NCBI GenBank assembly: GCA_038501625.1
Contig: JAZAYU010000009.1
Span: 2,418,001-2,482,000, forward strand
DNA length: 64,000 bases
Reading direction: 5' to 3'
From: Corbicula japonica
Lineage: Eukaryota; Mollusca; Bivalvia; Venerida; Cyrenidae
Position numbers and translations under genes: made by a program. The notes beneath the pieces are model-generated. The model ran no database searches. It saw only the letters and a list, made by a program, of their open reading frames with translations, and was not told the origin of the DNA. Shown here piece by piece: positions 1 through 12,029 of this stretch (its first letter is position 1; each line of letters begins with the position of its first letter).

Positions 1-232
1 TTTTTAAGCGATAATTGTATTGGAGAAAAAGATATTTACGGTATAAGTAACCAGTTAAGTCAATTGATGGCTTAAATACGATTTTATATGGAATATTCAT
101 GAGTGTCAGGTAAACACTCGAGTACAATACACAGTGTAAAACGACAGAGAAGTGCAGATATTTCTGGTTCTTACTGGTTCCTTTCTAGTTCCTTTGATAC
201 TGATTGTTAATTTCAAGTCCAGACATGCAAAT

Positions 233-303
233 CGCCTTGGTGTAGTGGTTATCACACTCGCCTCCCAAGCGGATGCCCCGGGTTCAATACTCGGGAGGGA
301 CAC
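233..303 (+). repeat. tRNA-like head, anticodon-loop CCC (copy 1 of 4)
   Basis: The sequence has an A-box-like TGTAGTGGTTA, an anticodon-type loop CTCCCAA (CCC, glycine if read literally) and a B-box-like GGGTTCAATAC, followed by GGGACA and a T run that would end RNA polymerase III transcription. The acceptor 5' half does not pair with the 3' half, so this is a tRNA-derived SINE-type head or pseudo-tRNA, not a working tRNA gene. Confidence 0.55.
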
Positions 304-1082
304 TTTTTTTAAAGTTAATTTACGTAAAAGTTGGTAGATTTCGCTCTTGTAACAAGTTGTCATTATTTTCATTTATTGTATTTTCATAACATTTATTCGT
401 CATTAGTACTAACTCTACAAGAGGTATTTTATTGAAACTGAATAACATTAGACATTCTTCTTTAATCGACGTATTATCATCAGACGAAATTTTTGCACGC
501 TCTTTATTTCTTTCTTATTTATAAAAATCTTTTCCATCAACGCCGTTTATCTTTTTTAAAAGATATTTCTTGTTAAAAGTATGTTGCATAAAAAGTTGAC
601 AAAGTCTTTCATAACAAGTGCTACGAGAATTCACTGTTGAACATGTATTTGTCGATTGGATTTCTCATAACAATGCATACAAAATCTCATTTTTGAACTG
701 TTTACTATGTTTTTGTGACAATCAGTGCGCTATTTCCAGTAGATGATGCAATCGGTTTATATACAATGATATTAAAGATAATTTTGATATGAACAATGTT
801 AATTTTCCATTTATTAATGGTGATGTCCCGCAGCAACATCTTAACGTGTTTATATTTTACATCTTCTTCGTTTTTCTAGAGCTTGTAATAATGTTAAAGA
901 TTTCAATTAACGTTAATTGTTTGTTTTGCTGAAAAACTTTCAAACAGGATTATCGGTAGTTCAAATTTAGGAAAACCATTTGCTAGTTTTATCGCCGATA
1001 CCCAGATTTAACTTTAATGAAGATGCACTATAAAAGCACTATTGCAACAAGTTTTTTCTTAACCAGTATTTAATGGAAATTT

Positions 1083-1160
1083 GTGCCCAAGGTTATAAAG
1101 CTGAGATTGGAAAACAGTCCCAAATCCCAAGCATCTGATTGGCTGAAATGGCGACTGTGA
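1083..1160. mobile_element. Half copy of the palindromic MITE
   Basis: It starts GCCCAAGGTTATAAAG and runs to the central AATGGCGACTG of the palindromic family, then stops. Only one arm is present. The homologous position in the copy near 23150 has no insertion, so this is a later insertion that lost one arm. Confidence 0.6.
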
Positions 1161-2220
1161 TATATAAACTAAATAAAAAAAGGCAAAGTTATTCGTAAAA
1201 ACATCAGAAAATTCTAATAGACGGTTACCAACAAAACATTCTGCAGCAGTCTTCATGCGTTATGATTAATCTATCAACAGTTGATCGTTTTGCTTAATTC
1301 TTTGTGACAGTGACAGAGAATTAAGAGTTTATGAAGGTTTATTGGGAAATCTTGTAAAAGAACATAGAAGCTCGTTTTTTTTCTTCATTTTGATCGTGTT
1401 CTTAATGATTTGATTTCAGTGGCTTTGGTCGCAGTACGGTCATTGTAAACCCACCGTTTTTCTTGACAATGGTATCAGCTTCTCATGATTTATGTGTATG
1501 TGTATGCAATATTTTTAGGTTGACGGATGGATTCGACCTGATTCACCAAGAAAACGTGTACTTGTTCGTTCATATGAGAACATGTTGTGGCAAGTGTGAG
1601 GTTATTGCACCCTAAAACATTTTGGGTTCGATTTTCGTTAAATGGTTATGGTCTCTATTTTGAAACTGACCATTTTATAATGCATGCTCTCTTCCTCTAC
1701 TTTTGGCTGAACGAACAGAGTTTGACTCCGCGGTTAAAAACTGAATTTAAAAAAAACTGACGAGGAACAAGTAAGTTCTTTTTTTATTTTGAGTCATTTC
1801 CGGAATACCTTGACAAATGATAATCAATAAAGCGTAATATAAGTAAATCAAATTTTCAAAAAATGAAATCGTTAACAAGTAAAACAGTCCAATTAACAAG
1901 AATGTAGGTAAATACTCGTATAGTAGATTACAAAATAAAATTAAGCATTTACTGATTAATTAATCATGTACAGAGCATTTCATTTAATAAGCATCGGTTA
2001 AAGTAAAACAACAATTAACATCGATTTTCAACTGTTTCATCGAATTTCAAAATCATATCATCACGTGACTGAACACATGGATTTACTACAGAAAAAGTAT
2101 AGATACGGTCATATTTTGAAATTAAGAAACATTGTGTGTCGATATTTTATGACATAAATTTCAAGATCTCCACTTTTTCTATATACATGTAAATGTTATA
2201 GTTACGTTTAAGGGTCATCC

Positions 2221-2621
2221 ATGGTCGTCACTGCACTTCCAGCAATAAATAATATCAAAATCTCTTTCGGCAAAACGCTTTTCAATAAAACCGTCCTCAA
2301 GTAAATGTAATAAATCTATTTTCATTTTACGAAATGTTCAAATATTCAAGAACAATAGCTAGAAATATACATTACCTATATACATCTAAACTCAAAACGA
2401 TTAAACAACACTAAGCTTCGTTTTAAATGCGCAAGTGAGTTATATGATAATAACAACAATATCATGCAGGCCTATGTCTAACAAATGTTTATAATATGAA
2501 AGAAACTAATATTTCCTGCCACTTACCGATTCTGAAAAAAATTAACATAGAATTTTCATTTTCTTTCCTCAAGGATTATAAATGGTCTAGTAAAATCATG
2601 ATATATCCCGATATTGCATCC
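2221..2621. other. Unannotated AT-rich stretch
   Basis: No domain, repeat boundary or splice-like exon was recognised here. The short open frames are AT-biased and have no recognisable product. Confidence 0.5.
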
Positions 2622-2771
2622 TTTGCCCAAGGTTATAAAACTGAACATGGAAACCATTCTCAAATCTCAAGTGTCTGATTGACTGAAATGGCGACCAGTC
2701 GCCATTTCACCCAATCAGATACTTGAGATTTGAGACTGGTTTCCAATCTCATCTTTATAACCTTCAACCCT
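2622..2771. mobile_element. Palindromic MITE, full copy
   Basis: Two arms read TTGCCCAAGGTTATAAA...CATTTCA and the inverse, meeting at the centre GGCGACCAGTCGCC. Nearly the whole 150 bp can fold into one hairpin. The same element recurs at 6105-6307, 18522-18667 and 22484-22632. It lies downstream of the 3' end of the cGAS-like gene. Confidence 0.8.
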
Positions 2772-3004
2772 TGTTTTAGATATTTGCAAAACTGGAAGCC
2801 ATTTATCAACAATCAAAGCTGGGTTGGACACAATAAACAAAACTATTCATTCGACACATACAAACACTATTCACTAGCATCCGAAAAGTCTTTTTAAAGC
2901 TTCATGAACAAACATGTGTTAGCAAATTTAAACAAAAGATGCAAAGTTCAACAATAGAATATACTTGTATGTATTTCTGTCTCTATTGTACGACATCACT
3001 TGGC

Positions 3005-5891
3005 TTAGAAGTAATTTCCCTTTGAAACTTCGCCTCTGAAGTTTTCCGTCATTCGTTTCATGTCTTCACTTGCAGATCCTGTAAAACCTAGATTCGGTAT
3101 CACGGTTTCTCTCAGGAATGTTTCTGCTTGTTGAAGAGATTGCTGGGAAATCTTTCGAAAAAGATCGAATCGGAGAGCGTGCATGAACGCCGGGTAATTG
3201 CACAACATTTTTCCAACTGCCGTGTTGGAATAGAAGAAATGCGGCAGATGATTTCCCTGTAGTGCGGTAGTAAGTAGGGCGAAGAGAAACCCAAGGGCCT
3301 GCTGTGCGTCACATATTGAAGTACTTGGATGAACGTGGCAAGAGTAAAATATCAGGTAAAGACCGATCTGCTTCAAGTGGTAAGACTTGATAACGTTGAT
3401 TTTTTCTTTCATTGTAGGGCTCGATTTCAGCTTCGCAAAGCACGTCTTCATAATCCGAACCGCCGTAAGGATTAATCGCTGCTTAGGGTTGGTTCTTGCA
3501 ACGTCTAGTATGAATCTTTCATACCCTGCAGAGTTAACGTGCCAGATGCGCGACTGGTCTGTCATTTCTAGGCGAGTGGAGGCATTTTCTTCTTTCCATT
3601 TGCAGACAGCGTGTATTGCGGCGTTTACACGGGCTCCGTTGTATACGGTTGTTTCATCTATTCGAAGACGTATGGCTGGGACAATATCCAAATCTATTTC
3701 ACGGTTGCCTTCTTGTCGGTTTCTAATCTGACCCTGTACCATAAACATGTTGTTTGCGTCGTCATTGTAAGATATCTTGATGTTGACTGCGGGTGGGTTC
3801 ATTGATCGAGTGATGTTGAAATTAACGTTGTTTCCTTCCTGACGGCTTTCTATTATCTTCGCTTCTATACTCGTGCAAGACTGGTCAATGAGTGATTCGA
3901 AAACACTCTGATGTAAAGCCCTCGAACTAAGAAACATTTCATTTCCATATTGTACGAACACGCCCTTTCTATAGAGTGCAGGATACCTACTCTGTATGAC
4001 ATCTAGCGCTTCTTCAACCCTTAAATAGCAAAACCCAGGAATGTACTTGTTCGACACGAAAATGCCAACGTCAGTAAATTTCAATCCTTCGATGTGAAAT
4101 TCCAGAACTGTATCAAACTCATCAGGGGCGATAACTTTGAGGCCATCTCTAGAGCTGCCTTGCCTAACGTACGAGTCAATCCGTAAACGTTCGTAAACAC
4201 TAGCTTTTACCCTCATTTCTGTCAGCAACAATTCCATAACAGCGTCCACCGTATCCCTTGCACGTGCCCACTCTTTGCGCCCAAAGTCCATTGGTCCTAA
4301 AAATTCAAAATGAAGATTTGAATGATTTTCATCTAACAAGGAACATTAGATTTTTATTCTGATTAACTGTCTAACTTTGACAATATCATCCATAGTATTG
4401 CAAATTAGGAATAAAATACCCACCTACATAGGTAGACCTTTCAATGTCTGCAGCCCATGAAGGATTGGCTGACCCAAACTCTGTAACCGGTTTTTGCCAG
4501 TAGTTGAATGCCGAGCCAAGCTTGTTACCCATGGGTTCGTCATCCTTAAAAACAAAACATATAATAACTAAAATAAAATGCGAGAAATAACTTGCGTATA
4601 AACTAAACTGGATTCATGTTTATATGTTTTTGTTTAGGAAGACGACCCCAATGAAATATTCCCCCAACCCCAACGATCAACTGACTTTCGCCGTCCCCCG
4701 ACCTAAACAAAATATGGTTGCAATATAGTGATTTATATCTAAATCAATTTATCACTTGTCGTTTCCAGCGGGTTGTTGCTGTTTATTAATACTAACCTCA
4801 AATTATTACAAAGTAATTTTTCTCGTGCTTTCAAGTGATTTCAGCTTTGAGCCAGCTGAGCGCTACATATGTCACATTTGTGATCAAGTTTAACCTTGTG
4901 TAGACCCAGACGACCTAGCGCATCCGTGCAGAGTTTTGGGTGTATCCGTTGTTAACTATTCGTTTAAAAATAGAAAACAACCTCTATGAAAAGCAAAAAA
5001 CCTGGTGAAAAACCTTTTTCAGTCTAATCACCATTCATTTCATAGTGTAAGCAGGCAATGTGATTACGTTTTCTCTTGGCGGCCACAAGAACGTGTTAAA
5101 AACAGCACTATGATCAATAAATGCAGGCTCAGTCAAAGTGCTGAAGCAAAACTAGGTCATCAGTGCCAAGTAATATAATCATAGGAGGCAACCGACGTGC
5201 TCTAAGGGCCACAGCTCGTCCTCAGCGCCTAGCCATAAAATCGAACAAGGCTTCCGACGTGCTCTAAGGGCCACAACTTGTCGTCACCGCCTAGCCATAA
5301 AATCGAACATGGCTTCCGACGTTCTCTAAGGGCCACAACTCGTCCTCAGCGCCTAGCCATAAAATCGAACAAGGCTTCCGACGTGCTCCAAGAGCCACAA
5401 CTTGTCAGCGTCTAGCCATAAAATCGACCGAGGCTTCCGACGTGCCATAAGAGCCACAACTTGTTGTCAGCGCCTAGCTATAAAATCGAAAAAAAGAAAA
5501 AGGCTACCGACGTGCTCTAAGGGCCATAACTCGTCGTCAGCGCCAAGCCTTAAAATCTAGATAAGCTACCGACGTGCTCTAAGGACTACAACTTTAGCAA
5601 AACTTGCGGAAACAAAGCTAATAATGTTATACAGGTAGCACTACACATTCATTTCAACGCTACTACTTTAACCACTTCCACCACTTCATAAAGAAAGTTA
5701 ATAAAAATACCAGAGGTGAAGCACGAACCTACATAATAAAATGTAAATATTCTTACTTTAATGTAAAAGTATGGAATTCAAAACAAAATAATCGTGAACA
5801 AAATTGTTACCTTGTCATTAGTTCTTGCGATATTTCCCGACGCGTTTCTTATATCTGCTGACTGAACTTCACAGAGTGGTCGGTAAGCCAT
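3005..5891 (-). CDS. cGAS-like receptor / Mab-21 domain nucleotidyltransferase, three coding exons
   Basis: Coding exons are 5891-5811, 4544-4424 and 4332-3005, with introns opening GTAACA and GTGGGT and closing TTTTTAAG and CCTTGTTAG. Phases are 0 and 1 and agree, giving 509 residues from MAYRPLCEVQ. The Mab-21/cGAS fold is shown by a spine helix (about 83-110), the nucleotide-binding GSS at 126-128, the acidic pair in PDEFD (E139, D141) and a third acid in LDIVPAI (D283), then a C-terminal helical half with HLPHFF (429-434). In family terms the intact triad predicts an enzyme making a cyclic (oligo)nucleotide after sensing nucleic acid, in the cytosol; substrate and product cannot be told. 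The vertebrate zinc-ribbon H-C-C-C motif is not seen. A CTATTTCAG just upstream of the ATG suggests a 5'-UTR intron. A non-catalytic Mab-21-like protein is the alternative, made less likely by the triad. Confidence 0.85.
4545..5810 (-). other. First coding intron of the cGAS-like gene
   Basis: This 1266-bp intron lies between the AAG/GTAACA donor and the TTTTTAAG acceptor. It carries the minisatellite at 5180-5592. No other element was recognised in it. Confidence 0.7.
5180..5592. repeat. Intronic minisatellite, about 7 units of about 62 bp
   Basis: The phrase CCGACGTGCTCTAAGG recurs at 5192, 5254, 5316, 5378, 5437, 5507 and 5569 with small changes, followed each time by GGCCACAACT and TAGCCATAAAATCGA. 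Units are mostly 62 bp, one of 59 and one of 70. The last units are the most diverged. Confidence 0.9.
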
Positions 5892-6104
5892 TTTCTTTAA
5901 ACAAAATTGACCTGAAATAGCTGTGTGGTTTTGCTTTATTTGCACTAGTTATTAGGTAATGTGCGGTTTTCAGAAAATAAATGTACTAGTTTCGTTATCA
6001 CAAATAAATAAACAAAAACTAATGCGCAATAGTTGTGCAATATATCTAGGCTGATAGGCAAATGCGTATATTGATGTGTTTTGTTTTAGTGTGAAATCAG
6101 GGCT

Positions 6105-6307
6105 GAAGATTATTCCTTCACGAATTATACTTTGCCAAAGGTTATAAAACTGAGTTTGGAAACCAGTCTCAAATCTCAACGATCTGATTGGCTGAAATGG
6201 CCACTGGTCGCCATTTCAGCCAATCAGATGCTTGAGATTTGAGACTGGTTTCCATGCTTAGTTTAATAACCTTGGGCAAAGTATAATTCGTGAAGGATTA
6301 ATCTTTA
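6105..6307. mobile_element. Palindromic MITE, longest copy
   Basis: The arms extend beyond the usual ends: GAAGATTATTCCTTCACG on the left mirrors CGTGAAGGATTAATCTT on the right. The inner part matches the other copies, with centre GGCCACTGGTCGCC. It sits just upstream of the first exon of the cGAS-like gene. Confidence 0.85.
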
Positions 6308-6621
6308 TGAATTTCTTGGTTGAGAGAATCCACAGATTCAAATCACCACGAAAATATTATCGCTCATATTGTTGTTTTACTTTACCGAACTCCGATGCAA
6401 GACTCTTGATGCCTGCTTATGATTTATTAATTTATTTTAACAATCCGTCGAAAAATAACTTTTGAGCAATTTTCCGTAAAAGACCACAGAAAGATAATAA
6501 ACGTCTGTTAGTAGCAATAATTGCTCGTGTTTTCGTCACAGGACGAGTAATTGATAAAAGAAATAGAGTCACAATATTTCAAAGTAATTGATTACAGGAT
6601 GGCTATACCACGTGGCTTAGA

Positions 6622-7290
6622 TTCAGGCGGCAATAAACGGTTATTCTGATATATCGCAAACCAAAGAATCACAGCCGACACGACAAGTCCACTTGCTCCC
6701 TACTAGCACATACCTGAAACAGAAAGGGCACAAAACTGACATCACAATGACATACAGTTTATGAAAACAAAGCAAAATTATATCCAAAACATATCAGTTG
6801 ATTTTTAAGCACCATTAACTTTCAAATTCTGGTCGTGAAAACTGGTCGGCCGACGAGGCAAAATTTCAAACATTCACCAGTTCACAGCTTTCTTATTGCC
6901 AATGACCAAAATAAATGCTTGCCACTCACACATGGTATAATCCCTACTGATTCATTAAATCATACTCAAAATATACCATAACCACCTAGATTTTGCACTA
7001 CTCACACTTGTTTGTATGCCCCTTGAGAATTGCAAGTTAAACTGAAGGCAGAGCCAGAAATGTATTAGTTTCGCATTTCCAAGCACCTGCCTCACACTGA
7101 AAGTGTCAAGGTCAAAAAGAGCATGTCAGACAATTTTTGGGGATCCTAGCTACAGATGTGAAACTGCAAATATAGCATCTAAAAATATTTTAAAGTGTCA
7201 TGAAGCTTACAGTTTGCCCACTTACCTCTTATCTTCAAATTTGACCGGGGCCAATTCGCATCTACGGCTACAAACTCTTTACTGCATCCT
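6622..7290 (+). repeat. Direct repeat, left copy (about 665 bp)
   Basis: It begins TTCAGGCGGCAATAAACGG and ends TTTACTGCATCCT, and is almost identical to 10269-10933. Both copies have the same short open frame, starting at 7103 and 10746, with no recognisable product. It does not start TG or end CA, so a long terminal repeat reading is not supported. Confidence 0.85.
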
Positions 7291-7549
7291 TAAGAGCCGA
7301 GAGTGATTTTCATTTAAGCCATTAACTCATCTCTGTTCAAGTTTAGAACCTTTTCTGAGCAAAATGAGACCAAAACCAAGCCAGTATCATCATCCTGGCA
7401 GGTGTAAAGAGCAAATGACTATCACCACTCACTTTCCAAAACTGACCAATTTTGCCTCCATTTACAGTCAAGTACATTAATACAGTGCTTCTAAGAAATG
7501 CAACAAAACAGACATTGGAACCAGAAGACCTGACAATCATATACCATAA

Positions 7550-9403
7550 GGCCACTTCTTTTTAATTTTCTGGTTTACGAGACCGGCGACCGTATTTTTA
7601 TTAAAATTGAAAAAAAATAAAAATCGATTTTGCCGTTTTTATTTTTGCCGATGGTCGAAAAAGTCCGAGTACGAAAAATAAAATTGAGACCGAATTTCGC
7701 GCCATAAACGACATCGGCAATTTCCGTCGTCACAGACATCAGCGAATGTGAATCTAACGAATCTCATTAGCTGGTTCGTATGTTGACGAATCGGGGCGAG
7801 AATCAAGCATGGCTGCGACAGGGAGTGGAAATTATTTTCAGTTGTCTTTGACAAAATCGGAGCCTGGTGGAACGTGTTCAAAAAATTTCGTCAGAAGTGT
7901 CGAAGGAGAAGACGTTGGAGGTCTATTCTCGAGGAACATCACTTTCGAAAATGTTATGGTTGGTACAGTAGACTCCACGAAATCGGGTATCGGCTGTAAG
8001 AATATATCGGCAAATGGGGTACGATTTTCGAACACAAAACCATTTCCTAAATAAGCAATGTAAATTTTATCGGCCATACGGGTATCGGATAAGAAAATAT
8101 ATCGCCAAATCGAATAGAAAATTTGCATTTTTTTTGCCAAAACTGATTGAAATCGAATATTTTCATCGCCTGTTTTACAGGAAATGACACAGGATGTACA
8201 GTTTATCGTCCGTATCAAAACCTATGACACCCTTATTACTTGTATATTGTCAGCTGATAAATCTAATAAAATATTTTGACAGCGATGAACAGGGACAGTG
8301 AAGCCTCCGGGCAAACAAACTGTAACCTGTCACCTCTTTTAAACAGCTTATTCAATCAGGCATTAAAAAATCTGTTACAAATACACAGCAGCCTAGGACT
8401 ATCCGTTATCGAGACGTTATTGGTACATGTACTTACAATAATCCACGTTTAAATTTCATTGTCTCTTTAATTATCGCATAAATTAATCCGCACAATTCAG
8501 AAACAACAATTCAGAAACAAACAAAAAGTAATTTCTCAATCATGTTTAAAAACACTCATAGATTTTTGTACATTTCTTTGATCCGCCTTCCATGTTAATT
8601 TCATACGGAGACTGAATTTGATTTGATAGTCAGTATGGAGGTAAACATTGATACCAACCATCAATAAAATGCAACTTCAAAGGAAATTGTCGGCTCGTAT
8701 CAAGACTGTGTTTTTTGTCGGCTCTGCTTTGAAATCGTTTGATCTACAAAACTGTGTACGTGACATTTCACATTTTTAGCTGGGTTAAATTGGTTGATGA
8801 TGCAATAATACTGAAATATGATACTTGAGATAAAATTGGGATGCAATTTATTATGGAATATGTTCGCATTGGTTAGTGTTTTAATACTTATTTCACATTC
8901 ACGTTGTAAATGTTGCGGTAGCATAATATAATTTGAAACTTCGATTTTGTAGCAGAACATGACAGAAGGGTCTGTAAATCAATAAATAAACATATAAAAT
9001 AATGCATATTTATCCAGAACACGATCTACCTGACCTCCCTTGTCAACAAATATATGCAGATTTCATGATGAAAACGATTACCGGCCAATCGGGTACTCCT
9101 AGCAATAGAATATTTTTAGCTGACAATTTGTGTATTCGATTTGCTGAAGTCTATTGTAATAGGTTGTTGACATCTTGTTAACATCATGTAAATTCGCGAC
9201 ATGAAATTATTGATTCTGAGACCCACCGATATAGTCTGATAAATTGTAATGTATGAACGGTGTTTAAGCAGCTGGAAATCAAATGTTTGTTAACATGTAT
9301 ATGTGGTCTGATATTAAAATTTATTTTTATTTTTTATTTCGACCTGCCGGTGGACATTTTTTGGAAAAATTTTCGTAAACCAGAAAATAAAAAAGAAGTG
9401 GCC
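7550..9403. mobile_element. GGCC-ended DNA transposon, TAA target duplication (Harbinger-like)
   Basis: Terminal inverted repeats start GGCCACTTCTTTTTAATTTT on the left and mirror AAAAGAAGTGGCC on the right. TAA flanks both ends (7547-7549 and 9404-9406). A 3-bp TWA duplication is typical of PIF/Harbinger elements. No transposase is recognised. A plus-strand frame at 7809-8054 (81 residues, starting MAATGSGNYF) lies in a less AT-rich patch after a plausible leader and could be captured coding DNA; its product is unknown. Confidence 0.75.
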
Positions 9404-9406
9404 TAA

Positions 9407-10268
9407 AGAAGCTCCTAGAAGATGAAAAATGAAAAATATGCTGTTACAAGCACTTATTTTTGTAAAAATATGTCAGGCACAGCAAATTTTATCAGTCAAA
9501 CAGGCAAAACTGGCCATAATTCACTTTAATCACTCACCTACCATGCTTTCATCATGCTTCAGTTGCTCATATGAACCACCTGCATACCTTCCTGCCAATC
9601 AACTGCCACTTTTCAACCATTACACACATCACACTTTATGTTTATGCTTGCTCTTGTGTCACCAGAATGATGATTGAATTATAAAATGGCCATGAAAAAT
9701 AGCAAATGATAAAATTCTTACCTCTGGCTGCAGAAAGGAATAAACAGCTAAAGTGACATAACAGACTACAGCTAAAGGCCAAATCGTGCCTATCTGGGCT
9801 AAAATACCTGCTAAACTAAACTAATAACAGTGTTCATGGCAAGCCCTACATAGTTTTAGAACTTGATTTTCATTAGTCGACCAGAATTTATGTCTCGGTT
9901 CGCAAAGCTCGGACTGTGGAAATTTGCTTGCCGAGCTTAATTTTTCTTAATTATTTTTTATCGGCTTGATTTTCTAGCAAATATTATGCCAAATGCTCTT
10001 TCGTTATCATTTGAGACATTTTCATGATGTATTTGGTGGACTTTCTATGAAAATATACATTTCTGACATTTCGCGACTGGTTTTTATGGCTCGGTGCAGC
10101 ATTTTTTTTCTCAAAAACTGTAATTACCTCCCTTTATTTTTAACCATCTGCTTGTCAGCAAGTATTTTACAGCTTAAAATGATGTCATTTCGCAAATATG
10201 GCAGTCTAACACAGCATTCTAGACCAAAATTATGACATAATGAACACTTACAAATTTCAGCGAAATCC
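9407..10268. other. Unannotated stretch between element and repeat
   Basis: No known domain was found. The open frames at 9429 and 9993 are cysteine- and leucine-rich translations of AT-rich DNA and match no family I recognise. Confidence 0.4.
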
Positions 10269-10933
10269 TTCAGGCGGCAATAAACGGTTATTCTGATATA
10301 TCGCAAACCAAAGAATCACAGCCGACACGACAAGTCCACTTGCTCCCTACTAGCACATACCTGAAACAGAAAGGGCACAAAACTGACATCACAATGACAT
10401 ACAGTTTATGAAAACAAAGCAAAATTATATTCAAAACATATCAGTTGATTTTTAAGCACCATTAACTTTCAAATTCTGGTCGTGAAAACTGGTCGGCCGA
10501 CGAGGCAAAATTTCAAACAGCAGTTCACAGCTTTCTTATTGCCAATGACCAAAATAAATGCTTGCAACTCACACATGGTAAAATCCCTACTGATTCATTA
10601 AATCATACACAAAATATACCATAACCACCTAGATTTTGCACTACTCACACTTGTTTGTATGCCCCTTGAGAATTGTAAGTTAAACTGAAGGCAGAGCCAG
10701 AAATGTATTAGTTTCGCATTTCCAAGCACCTGCCTCACACTGAAAGTGTCAAGGTCAAAAAGAGCATGTCAGACAATTTTTGGGGATCCTAGCTACAGAT
10801 GTGAAACTGCAAATATAGCATCTAAAAATATTTTAAAGTGTCATGAAGCTTACAGTTTGCCCACTTACCTCTTATCTTCAAATTTGACCGGGGCCAATTC
10901 GCATCTACGGCTACAAACTCTTTACTGCATCCT
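10269..10933 (+). repeat. Direct repeat, right copy
   Basis: Near-identical to 6622-7290, with a few substitutions and a short gap after CAAACA. After TGCATCCT the sequence diverges abruptly from the left copy. Confidence 0.85.
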
Positions 10934-12029
10934 CATATGGCACTTTGCTCATCATCTCATAAAGGGAGAGTGTACGGCGTTGACTGTGAGGTATTGTCAA
11001 TCATCTGCCCTTCTTATCAGTCGTCAGATTATCGGTGATTAACGAAGTCTAGGGTCAATAAAATATGTCATTTGCGCCGGAGATGAAAACCAATAAAAAA
11101 GCACAAACTTGTTTCATCATTAAGCATTAAGTTCGTTTTATAATAGTTGTATCTTAAATATTGAAACTGGAAGGTACACGGGTGTTACAAGGGAAAACAG
11201 AATCTTTAAATGCTGTAATTATAAGATGATAGAAAACGAATACCACTTTTTGTTAATATTCCCCTATTACACGAATATTAGAAACGAACATATAGGAAAC
11301 AAGAGCTGTCACTTGAAATTGACATATGCCCCCGAAATGCAGCTTTGAAATCGAATAGGTATACATATGTAATAAATAAACATATGTAATGAAAAATATG
11401 CTTGTGGAAGACAAAGCATACTGCATGCATATAATGTGAAAGATGAAAGGATCATATGTTTTAAGTCTGTAGTAAATATATAGTTAAATAAAGTTAAATA
11501 TGACATTTTTTTTTAGAAAATTCGAAGATTATTGGGGAAATTATCCTGGAAAATGATTATTAGAGTTATGAACCTTACTACATGTGATGTGGGTAATATG
11601 AACCAGAGGGCCATGATGGCCCTTTATCACTCACCAGAGTACAACAAAGTTGTGTTGTACAAGACCCAACGTCTCCATATGGTGAACATTTACACCAAGT
11701 TATTTTAAAATCCAATAAGAAACAACAAATCTACAGCTTGGAAAAGAAAATGCTATTTTTCGTAACAGTGACCTTGACCTTTGACCTACCGGCATGGGTA
11801 TTGTAAGCAACACATGCCTTTGTCGTGGTGAACATTTATGTAAAGTTATTTTGAAATCACTTCATTCATTAGGAATTAACAGCCCAGACAAGAAAATGTC
11901 ATTTTTTGTAAAGGTGACCTTGACCTTGGACCAACAGGCATGGGTACTGTACGCGAAAGTACACCTTGTCATGGTAAACATTTGAGCCAAGTTATTTTAA
12001 AATCCAATGAGAAATAACAAATTTACAGC

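Larger units (their letters stand above)
1..2220. repeat. Segmental repeat, left (less interrupted) copy
   Basis: This stretch is collinear with scattered blocks further right. 1-560 matches 19305-20570 and 21356-22110, about 780-1050 matches 22889-23150, 1301-1830 matches 23230-23780, and about 1840-2220 matches 45028-45365 plus 45820-45850. The match is visible by eye as long near-identical runs. No coding potential is seen. It carries a tRNA-like head (233-303) and half of a palindromic MITE (1083-1160) that the other copy lacks. Its value is as an uninterrupted reference for the insertions in the right-hand copy. Confidence 0.8.

Noticed and set aside
233..303. A functional tRNA-Gly gene
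   Set aside because: The acceptor stem does not pair and the D arm is irregular. All four copies sit in a dispersed repeat.
3112..3805. Open frames on both strands within the last exon of the cGAS-like gene
   Set aside because: They are shadow frames of the real coding exon.
6622..10933. LTR retrotransposon with 665-bp LTRs
   Set aside because: The repeats lack TG/CA ends, primer site, polypurine tract and any gag or pol sequence between them.
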